This document shows positions 44,211-52,347 of a stretch of DNA of 64,000 bases, one piece after another. Every line of letters begins with the position of its first letter. Within the stretch, counting starts at the first letter, position 1. The notes beneath the pieces are model-generated. The model made no database searches. It saw only the letters and a program-made list of their open reading frames with translations, and was not told the DNA's origin. The stretch comes from Terriglobia bacterium (lineage in GTDB: Bacteria > Acidobacteriota > Terriglobia > Terriglobales > Acidobacteriaceae), in NCBI GenBank assembly GCA_020073645.1, contig JAIQET010000003.1, positions 62,001 through 126,000 on the forward strand, in the 5' to 3' direction. The position numbers and the translations under genes are program-made.

Positions 44211-44453
44211 GTGCCACACAAGAAAACTCGGAGGAATCTGCGAGTCCTATTTGGAACGCGAATACGGGATCTGCGCCTCAGTGCGAAGCTGACGCAAGAG
44301 CAATTCGCGGAAAAAGCAAAGATCTCGGTCGATTTCTTGAGCCTGATTGAACGGGGTCGTAATTCCCCATCCTTCGAAAACATCGAGAACCTCGCGCGTG
44401 CGCTTGGGCTTCCTGTGGCTGACCTCTTTAGTTTTGAGGAGAACGACCAGTGA
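44211..44453 (+). CDS. XRE-family regulator, probable restriction-modification controller (C) protein
   Basis: An 80-residue helix-turn-helix protein: FGTRIRDLRLSAKLTQEQFA, EKAKISVDFLSLIERGRNSP, then FENIENLARALGLPVADLF, the standard size and pattern of C proteins. Start GTG 44211. It overlaps the endonuclease start by 4 nt (ATGA), so C and R are co-translated, which is the usual C-R arrangement delaying restriction until methylation is established. Confidence 0.87.
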   Translation: MPHKKTRRNLRVLFGTRIRDLRLSAKLTQEQFAEKAKISVDFLSLIERGRNSPSFENIENLARALGLPVADLFSFEENDQ

Positions 44454-45277
44454 AGCTCAACAATACCTATTTGCTATTCGATTCCAAACAAACCTCAAAG
44501 CGCGACGACTGGGCGGAAGCACACGGGGCAATATTGAATGCCATAAAATCGATGAGGTGGCCGGACGAAGAAGGCGCGCATACCTTCCGCATTCCGAGAA
44601 TCGTTACTGTCAAGCCCGGTGCAAAGTACATCGGTGCAGACGGGAAGGCTAAGACCGCGAAGGAGAAGAAGACTCTCCGGAACGGCGTAAGACCTCTACG
44701 CGACCAGTTCCGACGCTGGATGCAGAAGGAGGCTTGGACGTGTGAAGAATCGTGCAGCCTCGCACCATTCTTTAAGGGGCTGAGAGAAAGCAGCACAGCG
44801 GTCTTCACCAAGTTCCCGCCGCCTACCCAGAAGGAACTTGAAGAAGCCAAAGCAGAAGCGCTAAACGAAAGTGTAGGCGACTTTGATTTTTGGTTTCGAA
44901 CGACGTCGAACTTTAGGACCGTCGTGGAGTGGGAAACGGGCAACATCTCCTCCTCGCATCGTTCGCTAAACAAGATGTGTCTCGCGCTTATGGGAGGACT
45001 TGTCGACGCAGGTGTGCTTATCGTCCCGTCGAAGTTCCTGTATCCGCACCTCACGGATCGCATAGGGAACATCCGCGAACTCCAGCCATACTTCTACTTC
45101 TGGAACCGAGTTGGGACGCTCGTTGATTGCGGCTTGCTGGCGGTCATGGAAGTTGAATACGACGCACTTTTCAAGAGCACTGATCTACGTGATTTCGTTT
45201 CGATGGGAACCGACGGCAACAGTAAGACGGGTCCGACACCGAGGCGAGTAACAACCAAATCAGCGAAAAAGCGGTAA
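44450..45277 (+). CDS. BamHI-like type II restriction endonuclease
   Basis: A 275-residue enzyme. The core VVEWETGNISSSHRSLNKMC closely follows the BamHI active-site strand and helix (EFETGNISSAHRSMNK); Glu160 and Glu162 match BamHI Glu111 and Glu113, with Asp144 or Asp146 in VGDFDFWF standing for Asp94. Further matches are NGVRPLRDQF, PSKFLYPHLTDRIGNIRELQ with PYF, and MGTDGNSK. These alignments are from memory of the BamHI protein. Overall it is longer than BamHI (213 residues) with a variable insert around residues 50-75. Recognition of GGATCC is plausible, not shown. It overlaps the convergent methylase gene by 18 nt. Confidence 0.88.
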   Translation: MKLNNTYLLFDSKQTSKRDDWAEAHGAILNAIKSMRWPDEEGAHTFRIPRIVTVKPGAKYIGADGKAKTAKEKKTLRNGVRPLRDQFRRWMQKEAWTCEESCSLAPFFKGLRESSTAVFTKFPPPTQKELEEAKAEALNESVGDFDFWFRTTSNFRTVVEWETGNISSSHRSLNKMCLALMGGLVDAGVLIVPSKFLYPHLTDRIGNIRELQPYFYFWNRVGTLVDCGLLAVMEVEYDALFKSTDLRDFVSMGTDGNSKTGPTPRRVTTKSAKKR

Positions 45278-46120
45278 GTTTCTTACCCCTTGATCCTCCA
45301 AGGGAAGGCGAGTCTTAGATGTGCTACGCCATTTTGGATGACAACCGTTATCGAGGTCCGTCAAACGTCTAATCGCTGCGGAGACGGTGTTTAAGTCGGC
45401 ACATAGCCAGCGACGGTTGAGGCGCTCCGCGACGAGGGCAGTGGTGCCGCCTCCGACGAATGGGTCGCAAATAACATCTTCTTCGCGGGTCGTGAGAAGT
45501 ATCACCCTTTCGAGGATCTGCGGCGCAAGTTCGTTGGGTGTTCTGTATTTATATTTCCGGTGTCGAACAGGTGGAATGTCGTCCCAAACGTCACTCAGGT
45601 TCAACCCCTTGGGGTTTAAGTACTTCCTGTGCCCTCCATAATCCTTAATATCTCTGCCACAGTGACGACATACGGCAATAGGAATTCGGACAGCGTCTCT
45701 GTCAAAGACGCGCGGTTTTTCACCCTTGATGTAGTACAGCATCCCGTAATGGCTGGGGGAGAGACGGTTCGGTATAGGTAAACTGTGAGCTTTGTCGATG
45801 GCAATCCAGTGCTTGAACGAGAGCGCAGCCTTCGAATTGAGATGGTTCCCGTATGATATCAACCACTTCGGGAGATTGTAGACGAATAGCGCACCACCAG
45901 GGCCGAGGACACGAACGGCTTCGTCAAGCCAAGCGTAGCTCCACGTAAGGTACTGGGCGTCCGAGATGCTGTCCGATCCCTTCCTGCCGTACTTTTTGCC
46001 CAAATTAAACGGCGGATCGGCGAAGAAGGTGTGGACCGTCCCTGAATCTATGCTCTTGAGAAACTCCAGGCAATCGGCTTCATAAAGCTGCCCAAGCGAG
46101 GTTGTGTGTGCCAATCTCAT
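45260..46120 (-). CDS. DNA methyltransferase (N4-cytosine or N6-adenine, beta order)
   Basis: A 286-residue methylase. Catalytic motif IV is ADPPFNLGKKYG near the N-terminus and SAM-binding motif I is CDPFVGGGTTALVAERLNRR near the C-terminus, giving the beta-class order. A Cys/His cluster (CRHCGRDIKDYGGHRK) in the middle looks like a small metal-binding knuckle in the target-recognition region. I used ATG 46120; a TTG at 46159 would add 13 residues. It is convergent with the C-R operon and almost certainly protects the same site. Confidence 0.9.
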   Translation of the reverse strand: MRLAHTTSLGQLYEADCLEFLKSIDSGTVHTFFADPPFNLGKKYGRKGSDSISDAQYLTWSYAWLDEAVRVLGPGGALFVYNLPKWLISYGNHLNSKAALSFKHWIAIDKAHSLPIPNRLSPSHYGMLYYIKGEKPRVFDRDAVRIPIAVCRHCGRDIKDYGGHRKYLNPKGLNLSDVWDDIPPVRHRKYKYRTPNELAPQILERVILLTTREEDVICDPFVGGGTTALVAERLNRRWLCADLNTVSAAIRRLTDLDNGCHPKWRSTSKTRLPLEDQGVRNLPLFR

Positions 46121-46318
46121 ACACGTAACCACATTACGGGAAACTTTTTGGGGTTGCAAGCAGATTCTACACGAGCCGCTGGTCTTTTCATTCCCATCTT
46201 GGCGGGCGGTACGCTCTTCATTATAGGTCAGGAAACGTGGCGTGGTGTGTGCTTCGCGGCTCTTGCGAAGGACGGGGTGGGTGTCGCCTGGTGCGACACA
46301 GACATGTGACGGACGTCC

Positions 46319-46349
46319 TTGACAACTTCTATTCTAAAAGTGATAGCAT
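46319..46349 (+). promoter_or_regulatory. Strong promoter-like sequence without a downstream gene
   Basis: TTGACA (46319-46324), a 19-bp spacer ending in TGA, and TAGCAT (46344-46349), which together resemble an extended -10 promoter. No open frame or recognised RNA begins within 300 bp downstream. Confidence 0.4.
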
Positions 46350-46476
46350 GGTCTGTAGCTAGAATCTTATTGCTATAATGCTTACCCGCCTGGCGCCAGA
46401 CGCACCGGCGGAGAAGCAACCGGCAATCCTCGGCTCCCCCGAACCGGAGCCGAACCGTTCTTTGACAATTTGCGCG

Positions 46477-46501
46477 TGTGGCGCGGACACTCCTGTCCGC
46501 G
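46477..46501 (+). repeat. Dispersed GC-rich hairpin repeat, intergenic copy
   Basis: Stem GCGGACA/TGTCCGC around CTCC within TGTGGCGCGGACACTCC. Matches the copy at 33235-33259 except for compensatory changes that keep the stem paired. Confidence 0.7.
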
Positions 46502-46565
46502 GGTCTTGGCAGAGGTCCCCAGGCCTGAGGCCTGTCTGAGTTCCGACGCCTGATTCTCCTAACGC

Positions 46566-46673
46566 CTTTGTTCAACGGATTTTGCCTCTAAGTCTCGTAG
46601 AATCAAAGATCGTCCCAACAAACCCTTTGTTTTCAAAGACCCCTACGGGGGGGAGGGGTACACAGGCGAAAAG
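46566..46673 (+). repeat. Intergenic repeat, copy B (plus orientation)
   Basis: Contains CCTTTGTTCAACGGATTTTG, CGTAGAATCAAAGAT, TTTTCAAAGACC and GGGGGGGAGGGGTAC in the same order as copy A (43140-43248, opposite strand). Confidence 0.65.
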
Positions 46674-46795
46674 AACTATGTGGTGGCCGGCGGGACGCCG
46701 GCGCTACGGCTTGGCTGACGGCTGACGACTGAAGCCCGACGACTGGTTCTCACCGAACATTCTGTCTACAATGGGCGGTCGCTCCCGAGCAAGAA

Positions 46796-47176
46796 ATGAC
46801 TGAGACCGGAAAACCCCGCCGCTGGACCGTGATTGCTTCCGGCTTGCTCTGCGGGGTGCTGGCCCTGGTGGTGATCTTTACCACTCGCGGAGCCTTCTTC
46901 AGTCCCATGGCCGTGGTGGTGGTGGCGGCCATCGGATTGGCGGCGGTGCTGCTGCAGGTGCGTTTCTATAATCGCGAGCAAGTCATCCCCGTGCACCCGC
47001 CGCTGTGGCTGAATGTGTTCGGAATCTTGTTTGCCCTGACGGCTCTTTTCGCCCGTGAACTCGGACTGCGGCCGCGACTGGGACAGATCATGGTGCTGGT
47101 CGCCGTGGGATGCTTCGCCATCAGCGGCGCCATCGTGTTGCACGCCTTCCGCAAGCGCCGCATCGCTTCCAAATGA
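46796..47176 (+). CDS. Small membrane protein coupled to the CoA-ligase gene
   Basis: A 126-residue protein with about four membrane helices (VIASGLLCGVLALVVIFTTR, MAVVVVAAIGLAAVLLQV, LWLNVFGILFALTALF, IMVLVAVGCFAISGAIVLH). Its TGA overlaps the ATG of the benzoate-CoA-ligase-like gene (ATGA), so translation is coupled. Function unknown; possibly substrate entry or an unrelated membrane role. Confidence 0.75.
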   Translation: MTETGKPRRWTVIASGLLCGVLALVVIFTTRGAFFSPMAVVVVAAIGLAAVLLQVRFYNREQVIPVHPPLWLNVFGILFALTALFARELGLRPRLGQIMVLVAVGCFAISGAIVLHAFRKRRIASK

Positions 47177-48744
47177 CTTCGGCTGCGCCCATCCTCCTGC
47201 CGGAAGAATTCAATGCCGCAACTTATTTTGTGGATCGCCACCTCGGCGAAGGACGCGGCGAGAAGATTGCCATCGAATGCGGCGAGAGCCGCGTCAGTTA
47301 CCGCCAGCTTCATGAGCAAGTGAACCGCGTCGGCAACGGCCTGCGCAAGCTGGGAGTGCGCATCGAAGAGCGCGTGCTGCTGCTGGCGCTGGACACGCCG
47401 GAGTTCGCCGCCAGCTTCTTCGGGGCCATCAAGATCGGCGCTGTGCCGGTTCCGGTCAACACGCTGCTCAAGCCTGCCGACTACGAATACATGCTCCACA
47501 ACTCGCGGGCGCGCGTGGCCATTGTCAGCCAGGAACTATACCCGCAGCTCGAAGCCGTGCCCAGAGAGCGGCTGCGGTATCTGCAGCACATCGTGGTGAT
47601 CGGCGATGCGCCCGCGGGAACTCTGGCGTTCCGCGGCGTGCTCGCCGACAGTTCGCCGGAACTCGTCGCCGAGCCGACCCATAAAGACGATGCCGCGTTC
47701 TGGCTGTACTCCTCCGGCTCAACCGGATTCCCTAAAGCATGCGTCCACCTGCAGCACGACATGGTGGTCTGCGCCGAGCACTATGCCAAAGGCATCCTCA
47801 AGATGACCGAGCAGGACCGCTGCTTCAGCGTGGCCAAGCTGTTCTTCGCCTACGGACTGGGAAACGGGCTGTACTTTCCTCTCGCGGTTGGCGGAACCAG
47901 CATCCTGTGGCCCGGAGCGCCCAAGCCGCAGGCGGTATTCGAGGTGATCGAGCGCCATCGCCCGACGCTGTTCTTCTCGGTGCCCTCGAACTACGCGGCG
48001 CTGCTGGCGTATTCCCGCGAACCGGAGTTCGATCTCTCCTCGGTTCGCTACGGGGTTTCCGCCGGAGAATCGCTGCCGGCAGCGCTGTTTCACCGCTTCC
48101 GGGAGCGCTTCGGCGTGGAGATTCTGGATGCCATCGGATCGACCGAGGCCCTGCACATGTTCATCGCCAACCGGCCCGGCGCGGTGCGTCCGGGCTCGAG
48201 CGGGCAGATCATTCCGGGCTACGAGGCGCGCATCGTGGACGAGAACAACCAGACCGTGAAGCAGGGCGACATCGGCAACCTGCTGATCAAGGCTGACGCG
48301 GTTTGCTCCCACTACTGGAACCAGCACGAGAAGACCAAGGACACCATCGAAGGCCACTGGATCCGCACCGGCGACAAGTATTACCAGGATGCCGACGGCT
48401 ATTTCTGGTACGCCGGGCGCTCCGACGACATGCTCAAGTGCAGCGGAGTCTGGGTGAGCCCAGTGGAGATTGAGAGCGTGCTGATCGAGCATCCCGCGGT
48501 GCAGGAGGCAGCCGTGGTCGGACGGGCAGATCAGGATTCGCTGATCAAGCCGTTGGCGTGCGTGGTGCTGAAAGATGGCAGTGTGGGCACGGCAGAGTTG
48601 GCGCGCGAACTCCAGGAATTCGTAGTGCGTCGCTTGCCGGTGTTCAAGCGGCCGCGCTGGGTAGAGTTCCTTCCCGAGTTGCCAAAGACGGCGACGGGGA
48701 AGCTGCAGCGCTATAAGCTGCGGCAGGGGAGTCGTCCCGCGTAG
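47173..48744 (+). CDS. Benzoate-CoA ligase family protein
   Basis: An ATP-dependent acyl/aryl-CoA ligase of 523 residues. AMP-binding motif YSSGSTGFPKACVH, A5 GSTEALHMF, A7 IRTGDKY, A8 YAGRSDDMLKCSGVWVSP and A10 PKTATGKLQRYKLR are all present, with Lys in the last for adenylation. Sequence shape (ATYFVDRHLGEGRGEKIAIE opening) fits the benzoate-CoA ligase family. Exact acid substrate is uncertain; other genes of aromatic degradation are not nearby. Start ATG 47173 is fixed by overlap with the upstream gene. Confidence 0.9.
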   Translation: MTSAAPILLPEEFNAATYFVDRHLGEGRGEKIAIECGESRVSYRQLHEQVNRVGNGLRKLGVRIEERVLLLALDTPEFAASFFGAIKIGAVPVPVNTLLKPADYEYMLHNSRARVAIVSQELYPQLEAVPRERLRYLQHIVVIGDAPAGTLAFRGVLADSSPELVAEPTHKDDAAFWLYSSGSTGFPKACVHLQHDMVVCAEHYAKGILKMTEQDRCFSVAKLFFAYGLGNGLYFPLAVGGTSILWPGAPKPQAVFEVIERHRPTLFFSVPSNYAALLAYSREPEFDLSSVRYGVSAGESLPAALFHRFRERFGVEILDAIGSTEALHMFIANRPGAVRPGSSGQIIPGYEARIVDENNQTVKQGDIGNLLIKADAVCSHYWNQHEKTKDTIEGHWIRTGDKYYQDADGYFWYAGRSDDMLKCSGVWVSPVEIESVLIEHPAVQEAAVVGRADQDSLIKPLACVVLKDGSVGTAELARELQEFVVRRLPVFKRPRWVEFLPELPKTATGKLQRYKLRQGSRPA

Positions 48745-48753
48745 GGCAATTGT

Positions 48754-49617
48754 CTACAGGCGGAATTCCACGGCGAACGTGGTCCTGACTTGTGTCGGCT
48801 GGCCGTTGATGCGGTAGGGCTGGAAGCGCCACCATTTCACGGCGTCGAGCGCGGCTGGGGTGAGGGCGTCGGGGCCGCTGACCGGGCGAAGGTCTACGAC
48901 GGTACCGTCGGCTCCGATGACCGCGTCGAGCACCACCGTGCCCTGGATATTGGCGCGGCGCGCCGCTTCGGGATACACCGGATCGACTTTGTGGGTGATG
49001 AGTTGCTCCATGAGCGCGGGCGGCACGGTGGTCTCCGGCGCCTTCGCCGGCGCGGCTTGGCCGGGCAGATGCGATTCCAGTTCCGTCCAGGCGTGATACC
49101 ACTGCCACCAACCCAAAGCCCCCACCACAACAAACAGCGCGAGCGCGGCCCAGGCGAGCTGGCGCGGCATTCGGCTGCGGCGCGGACGGGCGGTTTGCTG
49201 CGCCGCTGGCCGGCTCACACTGGCTTCTGGTAACGCAGCGCCAAAGGGCAACTGAATTTGCGGTTGCTCCTCCGCCATACGCCGCTCCCAGAAGCGGATG
49301 GCGGCTTTCTGCTCATGGGACAATCCCAGGAACTCAATGCCGCAGCGCAAGCGTGCCTGGTGGCGCACCGCGGCCTTGGCCCGGATGGGCGCATTCACAT
49401 GCGGGAGGCGGAATTCGACGCCCACGATGTCTCCGGGGCGAAGCTCGCCGGCCAGAATCGCACACAGGCCGCCCTCACCGACGTCCAGCGAGCGCCCCGG
49501 AATGGAAGCAGGGATGCCGGAGCGCAGTACGGTCAGGTCAACCGGAATGGCGATTGCATGGCGCGGAACGCAGCGCCGGACTGCACCCACGGTTGACTGC
49601 ACGGCCGCCGCACTCAT
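48754..49617 (-). CDS. PilZ-TonB C-terminal fusion protein
   Basis: A 287-residue protein with a cytoplasmic N-terminal PilZ-like domain (about 15-115; CVPRHAIAIPVDLTVLR and RSLDVGEGGLCAIL), one membrane helix (LAWAALALFVVVGALGWWQW, about 153-172), and a periplasmic TonB C-terminal domain (about 200-287; VDPVYPEAARRANIQGTVVL, KWWRFQPYRINGQPT). This could couple c-di-GMP to an envelope energiser or anchor. The PilZ motif's first Arg pair is only partly conserved, so nucleotide binding is not certain. Convergent with the ligase gene. Confidence 0.87.
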   Translation of the reverse strand: MSAAAVQSTVGAVRRCVPRHAIAIPVDLTVLRSGIPASIPGRSLDVGEGGLCAILAGELRPGDIVGVEFRLPHVNAPIRAKAAVRHQARLRCGIEFLGLSHEQKAAIRFWERRMAEEQPQIQLPFGAALPEASVSRPAAQQTARPRRSRMPRQLAWAALALFVVVGALGWWQWYHAWTELESHLPGQAAPAKAPETTVPPALMEQLITHKVDPVYPEAARRANIQGTVVLDAVIGADGTVVDLRPVSGPDALTPAALDAVKWWRFQPYRINGQPTQVRTTFAVEFRL

Positions 49618-49814
49618 CGCTTGCCTTCCGCACGCATAGAAAATACCTCAGCCTCGTTTTGGGCTGGAGACGAACGAAGTGGGCGCTTGCTAAGGGTTAG
49701 TGGGCGGAGTATACCACCGCCCGTGATCACATCTGAGCCGAGGATTTCCACAGAAAGCGGGAGTGGTTCCGGGCTCTGGCGGGTTTGGTTATACGGGCTA
49801 CAATCGGGGAAGAG

Positions 49815-50321
49815 ATGGGCCGCCCTTCGCCACAAGATACTCCGAAGATGAACCAGGTCTGGTTGCGAGTTGCGCAACTGGAAGATGCGGATGCGATTGC
49901 GCAGCTGGTGAACCGGGCTTTTCAGGTAGAGCGGTTCTTTATTGAGGGAGACCGCATCAACCCGGGAGCGGTGCGCGAGTTGCTAAGGAAGGGCAAGTTT
50001 TTGCTGGCCGAGCAGTCGGGAGCGCTGGCCGGTTGCGTATATCTGGAACCGCACGGCGATCGCTGTTATCTCGGACTGCTATCGGTGGATCCGGGACGGC
50101 AGCGTTCGGGGTTGGGCACACTCCTGATGGGCGCAGCGGAAGAAGATTGCCGCGCGGCCGGGGCGCGTGGCATCGATCTGCAGATCGTGAGCTTGCGCAC
50201 GGAACTGCCAGGGTATTATCGGCGCCTGGGATACGAGGAGAACGGCACGGCGCCGTTCCCGGCATCTGCTCAGCCCAAGCAGCCGTGTTACTTCATTAGG
50301 ATGTCGAAGGAATTGGGATGA
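49815..50321 (+). CDS. GNAT-family N-acetyltransferase
   Basis: A 168-residue acetyltransferase fold: WLRVAQLEDADAIAQLVNRA opening and acetyl-CoA loop SVDPGRQRSGLGTLLM, followed by ELPGYYRRLGYEENGTAPFP. ATG 49815 has GGGGA 4 nt upstream; ATG 49848 (MNQVWLR) would be the more usual alignment start but lacks a ribosome-binding site. Acceptor substrate unknown. Confidence 0.85.
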   Translation: MGRPSPQDTPKMNQVWLRVAQLEDADAIAQLVNRAFQVERFFIEGDRINPGAVRELLRKGKFLLAEQSGALAGCVYLEPHGDRCYLGLLSVDPGRQRSGLGTLLMGAAEEDCRAAGARGIDLQIVSLRTELPGYYRRLGYEENGTAPFPASAQPKQPCYFIRMSKELG

Positions 50322-50499
50322 AGCGGGACGCAAGGGGATCTCCGGCTCGCCTGTTGCTACCGTCCCCTATAAGTAACGCTCGGACTTTTCCTCAAGAAGG
50401 CTCAGAAACGCGTCAGCCCCGAGGTTTGGCCCCGGGGCGAACAAAATCAACCGCTGCCCGTGGTGATGGTGGGCAGGCGAAGCGCATTTTGGCCCTCGG

Positions 50500-50763
50500 T
50501 TATGGCCAGCGCTTGGCCGTGTCTTCCCATCCGGCGGCGCGGGCGGGCTGGGGAGCCACATTCACCGCCGGCTGCGGGATGCGAATGGGTTGCTGCACCG
50601 GGGTGGTAGCCGTCAGCGTGGGCTTGTTATTGGTGGCTTCGATGGCGGCCGATTCCTGGCCGTCCGACAGCAGGGGGGCGGCCACCCGCAGCGCTTCGAC
50701 TTCCTTCTCCAGCCGGGCCAGTTCGAGTTCTTTCTGCCTCAGAACTTCATAGACATTCTTCAT
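50500..50763 (-). CDS. Small coiled-coil protein (87 aa)
   Basis: MKNVYEVLRQKELELARLEK and VEALRVAAPLLSD form a 30-residue heptad coiled coil, followed by a disordered Thr/Pro/Gln-rich tail. Similar short proteins with the NVYEVLRQKE opening recur in Acidobacteriota. No ribosome-binding site of note. Function unknown. Confidence 0.7.
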   Translation of the reverse strand: MKNVYEVLRQKELELARLEKEVEALRVAAPLLSDGQESAAIEATNNKPTLTATTPVQQPIRIPQPAVNVAPQPARAAGWEDTAKRWP

Positions 50764-51440
50764 GCTTGGGCACCTGTACCAAACGCTTTTGAATTGAAGC
50801 GATTGTCCGCACTTTATGCAGGTGGAAAGTTTTTGTCAAGAAGGAAGAAGATAGGGAAAATGGGAGAATCTGCCTAACGCCGAGTAGTGGACCACTCCCT
50901 CCCTTTTTCATGTTGCGTGACGTCCAGTTCAGTCGCCAGAAGCAGCAGCTGATCGTCAGCCTTAACGTGAAAAACCTTCTACCGCGGTTCGCTGCATTGC
51001 CCAACTCCTGGATCGACCCTCTTAAGCTATTGAGATTCTGGGAGGCTGAAGTTTGGCCGGAGGCGCTAGCGGATCGGTAGGTACCTGCCGGGAGGCTCGC
51101 CGAGACGGGCTGCTGAATTCCGCATCACTGGCTGTTAAAACTTGCAACAAACACTTGAGCCGACCTAAGCCATTGATACGACACTCCCTTCTCCAAGGCA
51201 TTCGGCAACGCTCTGATATTGCGGCCCGAGTGCCGTTGCGATTCTCATCAATTGTGCGTTGCGATTCTCCACGAAATTTCTCCACCAGTACGGTCGGAGC
51301 GGCCACATCTCGATGATTCCATGGATGATCTGTGCGTAAGAGGGAAAGCTGCACGGCCGCATTCGGTTTCGGCATGGCGATTGCCCTTAGGAAGGGTGGC
51401 GAGCGGCCTTAGACGAGACGGCCCTCCAGCGAGGTGGTTT
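50764..51440. other. Intergenic region without a recognisable gene
   Basis: A 677-bp gap between the coiled-coil gene and the GcvH-like gene. Frames on both strands are short or protein-unlike, and no repeat, hairpin with T-run or RNA gene stood out apart from the GAGGTGG ribosome-binding site before ATG 51441. Confidence 0.5.
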
Positions 51441-52112
51441 ATGACAGTCATCCTGGTCCTCTTAACCTTCGTAACTTTCTTACTGATCGATCACTTCTAC
51501 AGTCGCAAACAGGTTGTCGTGCAACCGGCGCTGCAGGTCGCCGGGCGGGAAGGCGCGCCGCGAGTGGCGCCGAGTCTGGTGGGTGGGTTCCACGTTCCCG
51601 AGAGTCTGCGCTATCACCCGGGGCACACCTGGGCCTTGAGTGAGAGCCCGAGCCTGGTGCGGGTGGGCATGGACGATTTTGCTTCCAAGCTGACGGGCAA
51701 GGTGGAGCGCATCAGCCTGCCGCAGCGCGGGCAATGGATTCGCCAGGGGCAGAAGGTGTGCACGATTCATCGTGATGGTGCGGCAGTGGACATGGTGTCG
51801 CCGATCGAAGGCAGCGTGGCGGACATCAACGAAGCCATCGTGCGCAATCCTGAACTGGCCAACAAGGATCCCTACGGCGAAGGCTGGCTGATTACTGTGC
51901 AGTCGCCGGATGCCAAGACCAACTTCCGCAACCTGCTGGGCGGGGCGCTGGCGCGGTGGTGGACAGAAGAATCTTCGAGCCGCCTGCAGAGGAAGATGCC
52001 GATGATGCTCGGCGCGCTGGCCCAGGATGGCGGCGTGGCCATGGACAATGTGACCGCCCACATGCCGGACCAGGATTGGGCGGCGCTGGCGAAAGAATTC
52101 TTCCTGTCGTAA
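51441..52112 (+). CDS. Membrane-anchored GcvH-like protein lacking the lipoyl lysine
   Basis: A 223-residue protein with an N-terminal membrane helix (VILVLLTFVTFLLIDHF) and a GcvH-like domain: YHPGHTWALSE, VRVGMDDFASKLTGKVERIS and SPIEGSVADIN follow the glycine-cleavage H fold. At the lipoylation site (usually ESVKAxSD) it reads RDGAAVDMVSP, so Gly113 stands where lysine should be, and it cannot carry lipoate. A C-terminal helical extension (about 150-223) is additional. No other glycine-cleavage gene is near. Role is probably structural or redox-sensory, unknown. A terminator follows. Confidence 0.82.
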   Translation: MTVILVLLTFVTFLLIDHFYSRKQVVVQPALQVAGREGAPRVAPSLVGGFHVPESLRYHPGHTWALSESPSLVRVGMDDFASKLTGKVERISLPQRGQWIRQGQKVCTIHRDGAAVDMVSPIEGSVADINEAIVRNPELANKDPYGEGWLITVQSPDAKTNFRNLLGGALARWWTEESSSRLQRKMPMMLGALAQDGGVAMDNVTAHMPDQDWAALAKEFFLS

Positions 52113-52150
52113 GGCCTCGTGCTGGATAAGGCACTCGCCGATTTGAAGAC

Positions 52151-52184
52151 CCCGGCAGGCCGCAAGGCCTGCCGGGATTTTCTT
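52151..52184 (+). terminator. Intrinsic terminator after the GcvH-like gene
   Basis: CCCGGCAGGCC-GCAA-GGCCTGCCGGG and then ATTTTCTT: an 11-bp perfect stem with a T-rich tail. It separates the GcvH-like gene from the following operon. Confidence 0.88.
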
Positions 52185-52249
52185 GCGCGACGGAGGCACT
52201 CTTGCCCGCTCCGCAGCCTTTCCAAGTCTTTGATCAGCGATAACTTAGC

Positions 52250-52269
52250 GGTGTGATGGTCATCACACC
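52250..52269. promoter_or_regulatory. Perfect CRP/FNR-type palindrome upstream of the oxidoreductase operon
   Basis: GGTGTGATG-GT-CATCACACC contains TGTGA-N6-TCACA, the consensus CRP-family half-site arrangement, with 9-bp perfect arms. It is 78 bp upstream of the first operon gene (52348), the usual distance for activation. Which CRP/FNR paralogue would bind is not known. Confidence 0.72.
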
Positions 52270-52347
52270 TGCAAGTGCCAAGGGTCACGGCTGGAAACCT
52301 CCCAGGGGCTGAAACTGAGGCTAGAGGAAAACTGAAGAGGTGCGGTC

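Larger units (their letters stand above)
46121..46795. other. Intergenic region with repeats and an orphan promoter
   Basis: No gene in about 675 bp. It contains a promoter-like sequence at 46319-46349, a dispersed hairpin repeat at 46477-46501, a second palindrome CAGGCCTGAGGCCTG at 46520-46534, and repeat copy B at 46566-46673. Layered repeats mark it as a recombination-prone junction. Confidence 0.55.
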
